The notes below the pieces were generated by a model. That model did not search any database and had not been told where the DNA came from. It was given only the letters and a program-made list of their open reading frames with translations. Positions 63,171-64,000 of a stretch of 64,000 nucleotides of DNA are shown piece after piece. Every line of letters starts with the position of its first letter. The first letter of the stretch is position 1. This stretch comes from DATKOF01 sp035524795 (GTDB lineage: Bacteria > Pseudomonadota > Gammaproteobacteria > Burkholderiales > SG8-41), in assembly GCA_035524795.1 (NCBI GenBank), contig DATKOF010000024.1:32980-96979 (forward strand). The letters are read 5' to 3'. A program made the position numbers and the translations under genes.

Positions 63171-64000
63171 CTATTGCAGTTGCCGCAGACGCTGCTCGAC
63201 AAACGCCTGCAACTCGGGCGTCAGCGTATTGCTCGATCTGGCGTGCGCGAACGCGTCGCGCGCCTCGGCCTTGCGGTCGAGCGCCTGCAGCGAAATGCCG
63301 AGGCCCATCCACCACACGCCGGATTGCGGCGCAAGCTTGAGCGCCGTCTGGTAGCGTTCGACCGCTTCGGCATGACGCTGCGCGCGCTGCAGCAGTCCCG
63401 CCAGGAATGCCTGATAGTCGGCGTTGTCGGCCGCAGCCGCCGCGCTCGTCTGCATCGTTGCGATCGCCGCGGCAGTATCGCCGCGGTTAACCTGCAGGCT
63501 CGCCAGCGCGCGCGCGAAGCCAGGCTGATTGGGATCCAGATTCAACCCATCCTGCAGTACCTGCTCGGCGGCGTCGTTTTTCTTGGCTTCCAGCAACAGA
63601 CCGAACAGCGCCTGCCGCGCGGCGGTGTGTGCGGGGTTGAGACGCAGCGCATCTTCCAGCGCACTTTGCGCCGCGGTCGGCTGCCCTTGTCCCAGCAATT
63701 CAACCCCACGCCGGTAATCGTTCTCGGCGATTTGCTGCGGGGTCAGTTCCTGCACCTGCTTGCTGACCTGGTTTGACGCCGGCGCCGGCGGCGTGGCGCC
63801 GATCTGGATCGTCTTGACACCGGCGTCAACCGCGACGGGCTCTGCCGCCAATGCCGCCACCGGCCGTGCAACCGGCTTTACGATATGCGGTTGTGGCGCC
63901 GCGGCCGCAACGTCGCGCGGCTTGACTGGTGGTGGTGGCGATGGAGCAGCGACTGGCGGCGCGGCGAGCTCCAGTGTCATTCGCGGTACCGGCGTCAGAC
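63171..64000 (-). CDS. mshN: TPR protein, MSHA biogenesis MshN-like (partial)
   Basis: At least 276 residues in the window; the reading frame has no stop before the right edge, so the N-terminus is outside. A Pro/Ala-rich linker (PPPPVKPRDVAAAAPQ) precedes the segment QELTPQQIAENDYRRGVELL and a C-terminal TPR array, RRGVELLGQGQ to the end, with about five helix-turn-helix repeats. This layout matches MshN of MSHA-type pilus operons. A generic TPR protein cannot be excluded without the membrane-proximal N-terminus. Confidence 0.7.
   Translation of the reverse strand, partial: LTPVPRMTLELAAPPVAAPSPPPPVKPRDVAAAAPQPHIVKPVARPVAALAAEPVAVDAGVKTIQIGATPPAPASNQVSKQVQELTPQQIAENDYRRGVELLGQGQPTAAQSALEDALRLNPAHTAARQALFGLLLEAKKNDAAEQVLQDGLNLDPNQPGFARALASLQVNRGDTAAAIATMQTSAAAAADNADYQAFLAGLLQRAQRHAEAVERYQTALKLAPQSGVWWMGLGISLQALDRKAEARDAFAHARSSNTLTPELQAFVEQRLRQLQ

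Overview
The window is one continuous, GC-rich, gene-dense chromosomal stretch from a Gram-negative proteobacterium, most likely a betaproteobacterium. Supporting signs are the complete division and cell-wall cluster with murB between murC and ddl, dciA and an M23 peptidase beside secA, GlnRS, a type III pantothenate kinase paired with BirA, a bacterial type A RNase P RNA, and an MSHA-type pilus gene at the right edge. No rRNA, tRNA, CRISPR array, transposase or integrase was seen.

Layout. 1-3540: secA (C-terminal part outside the window), an M23 peptidase, dciA, an inserted AT-rich PD-(D/E)XK-like gene and a small membrane protein. 3557-22313: a leftward dcw cluster read as mraZ-rsmH-ftsL-ftsI-murE-murF-mraY-murD-ftsW-murG-murC-murB-ddl-ftsQ-ftsA-ftsZ-lpxC. 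It is headed by a consensus promoter with three MraZ boxes at exact 10-nt spacing and interrupted only by a 90-bp duplication of the murC 5' end. 22503-31877: rnpB, pyrC, rsmI, then lpoA-yraN-diaA-dolP in the order known from E. coli and Pseudomonas, a ferritin-like diiron protein, rfaE2, a SPOR protein, coaX, birA and bfr. 32066-39272: a DUF347 membrane protein and an iron-uptake block (piuC, fiu, bfd, tonB, exbB, exbD, FTR1 permease) with two Fur-like sites. 39358-47052: an outer-membrane barrel protein, glnS, an AT-rich GIY-YIG-like gene inserted after glnS beside a broken isochorismatase gene, an exonuclease, DUF898 and M48 proteins, and three tiny genes. 47301-52558: an unusual cbb3-type oxidase in which CcoN, CcoO and two further cytochrome c domains form one 1010-residue protein, followed by a 65-residue FixP_N-like anchor peptide; then a Spy-like protein and a Na+/H+ antiporter. 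52611-57947: a 7TMR-DISM diguanylate cyclase, a DUF748 protein, ettA and a Sco1 copper chaperone. 57965-64000: bioBFHCD, a divergent comF and the 3' part of an mshN-like gene.

How the parts fit. The dcw genes make lipid II and the divisome; diaA, dciA, dolP, lpoA and the SPOR protein add replication and envelope functions. The iron block takes up ferric siderophores, with Bfd and Bfr handling stored iron, under probable Fur control. The items most worth following up are the rearranged cbb3 oxidase, the murC 5' duplication with a possible coupled leader peptide, and the two AT-rich nuclease-like insertions in conserved neighbourhoods.
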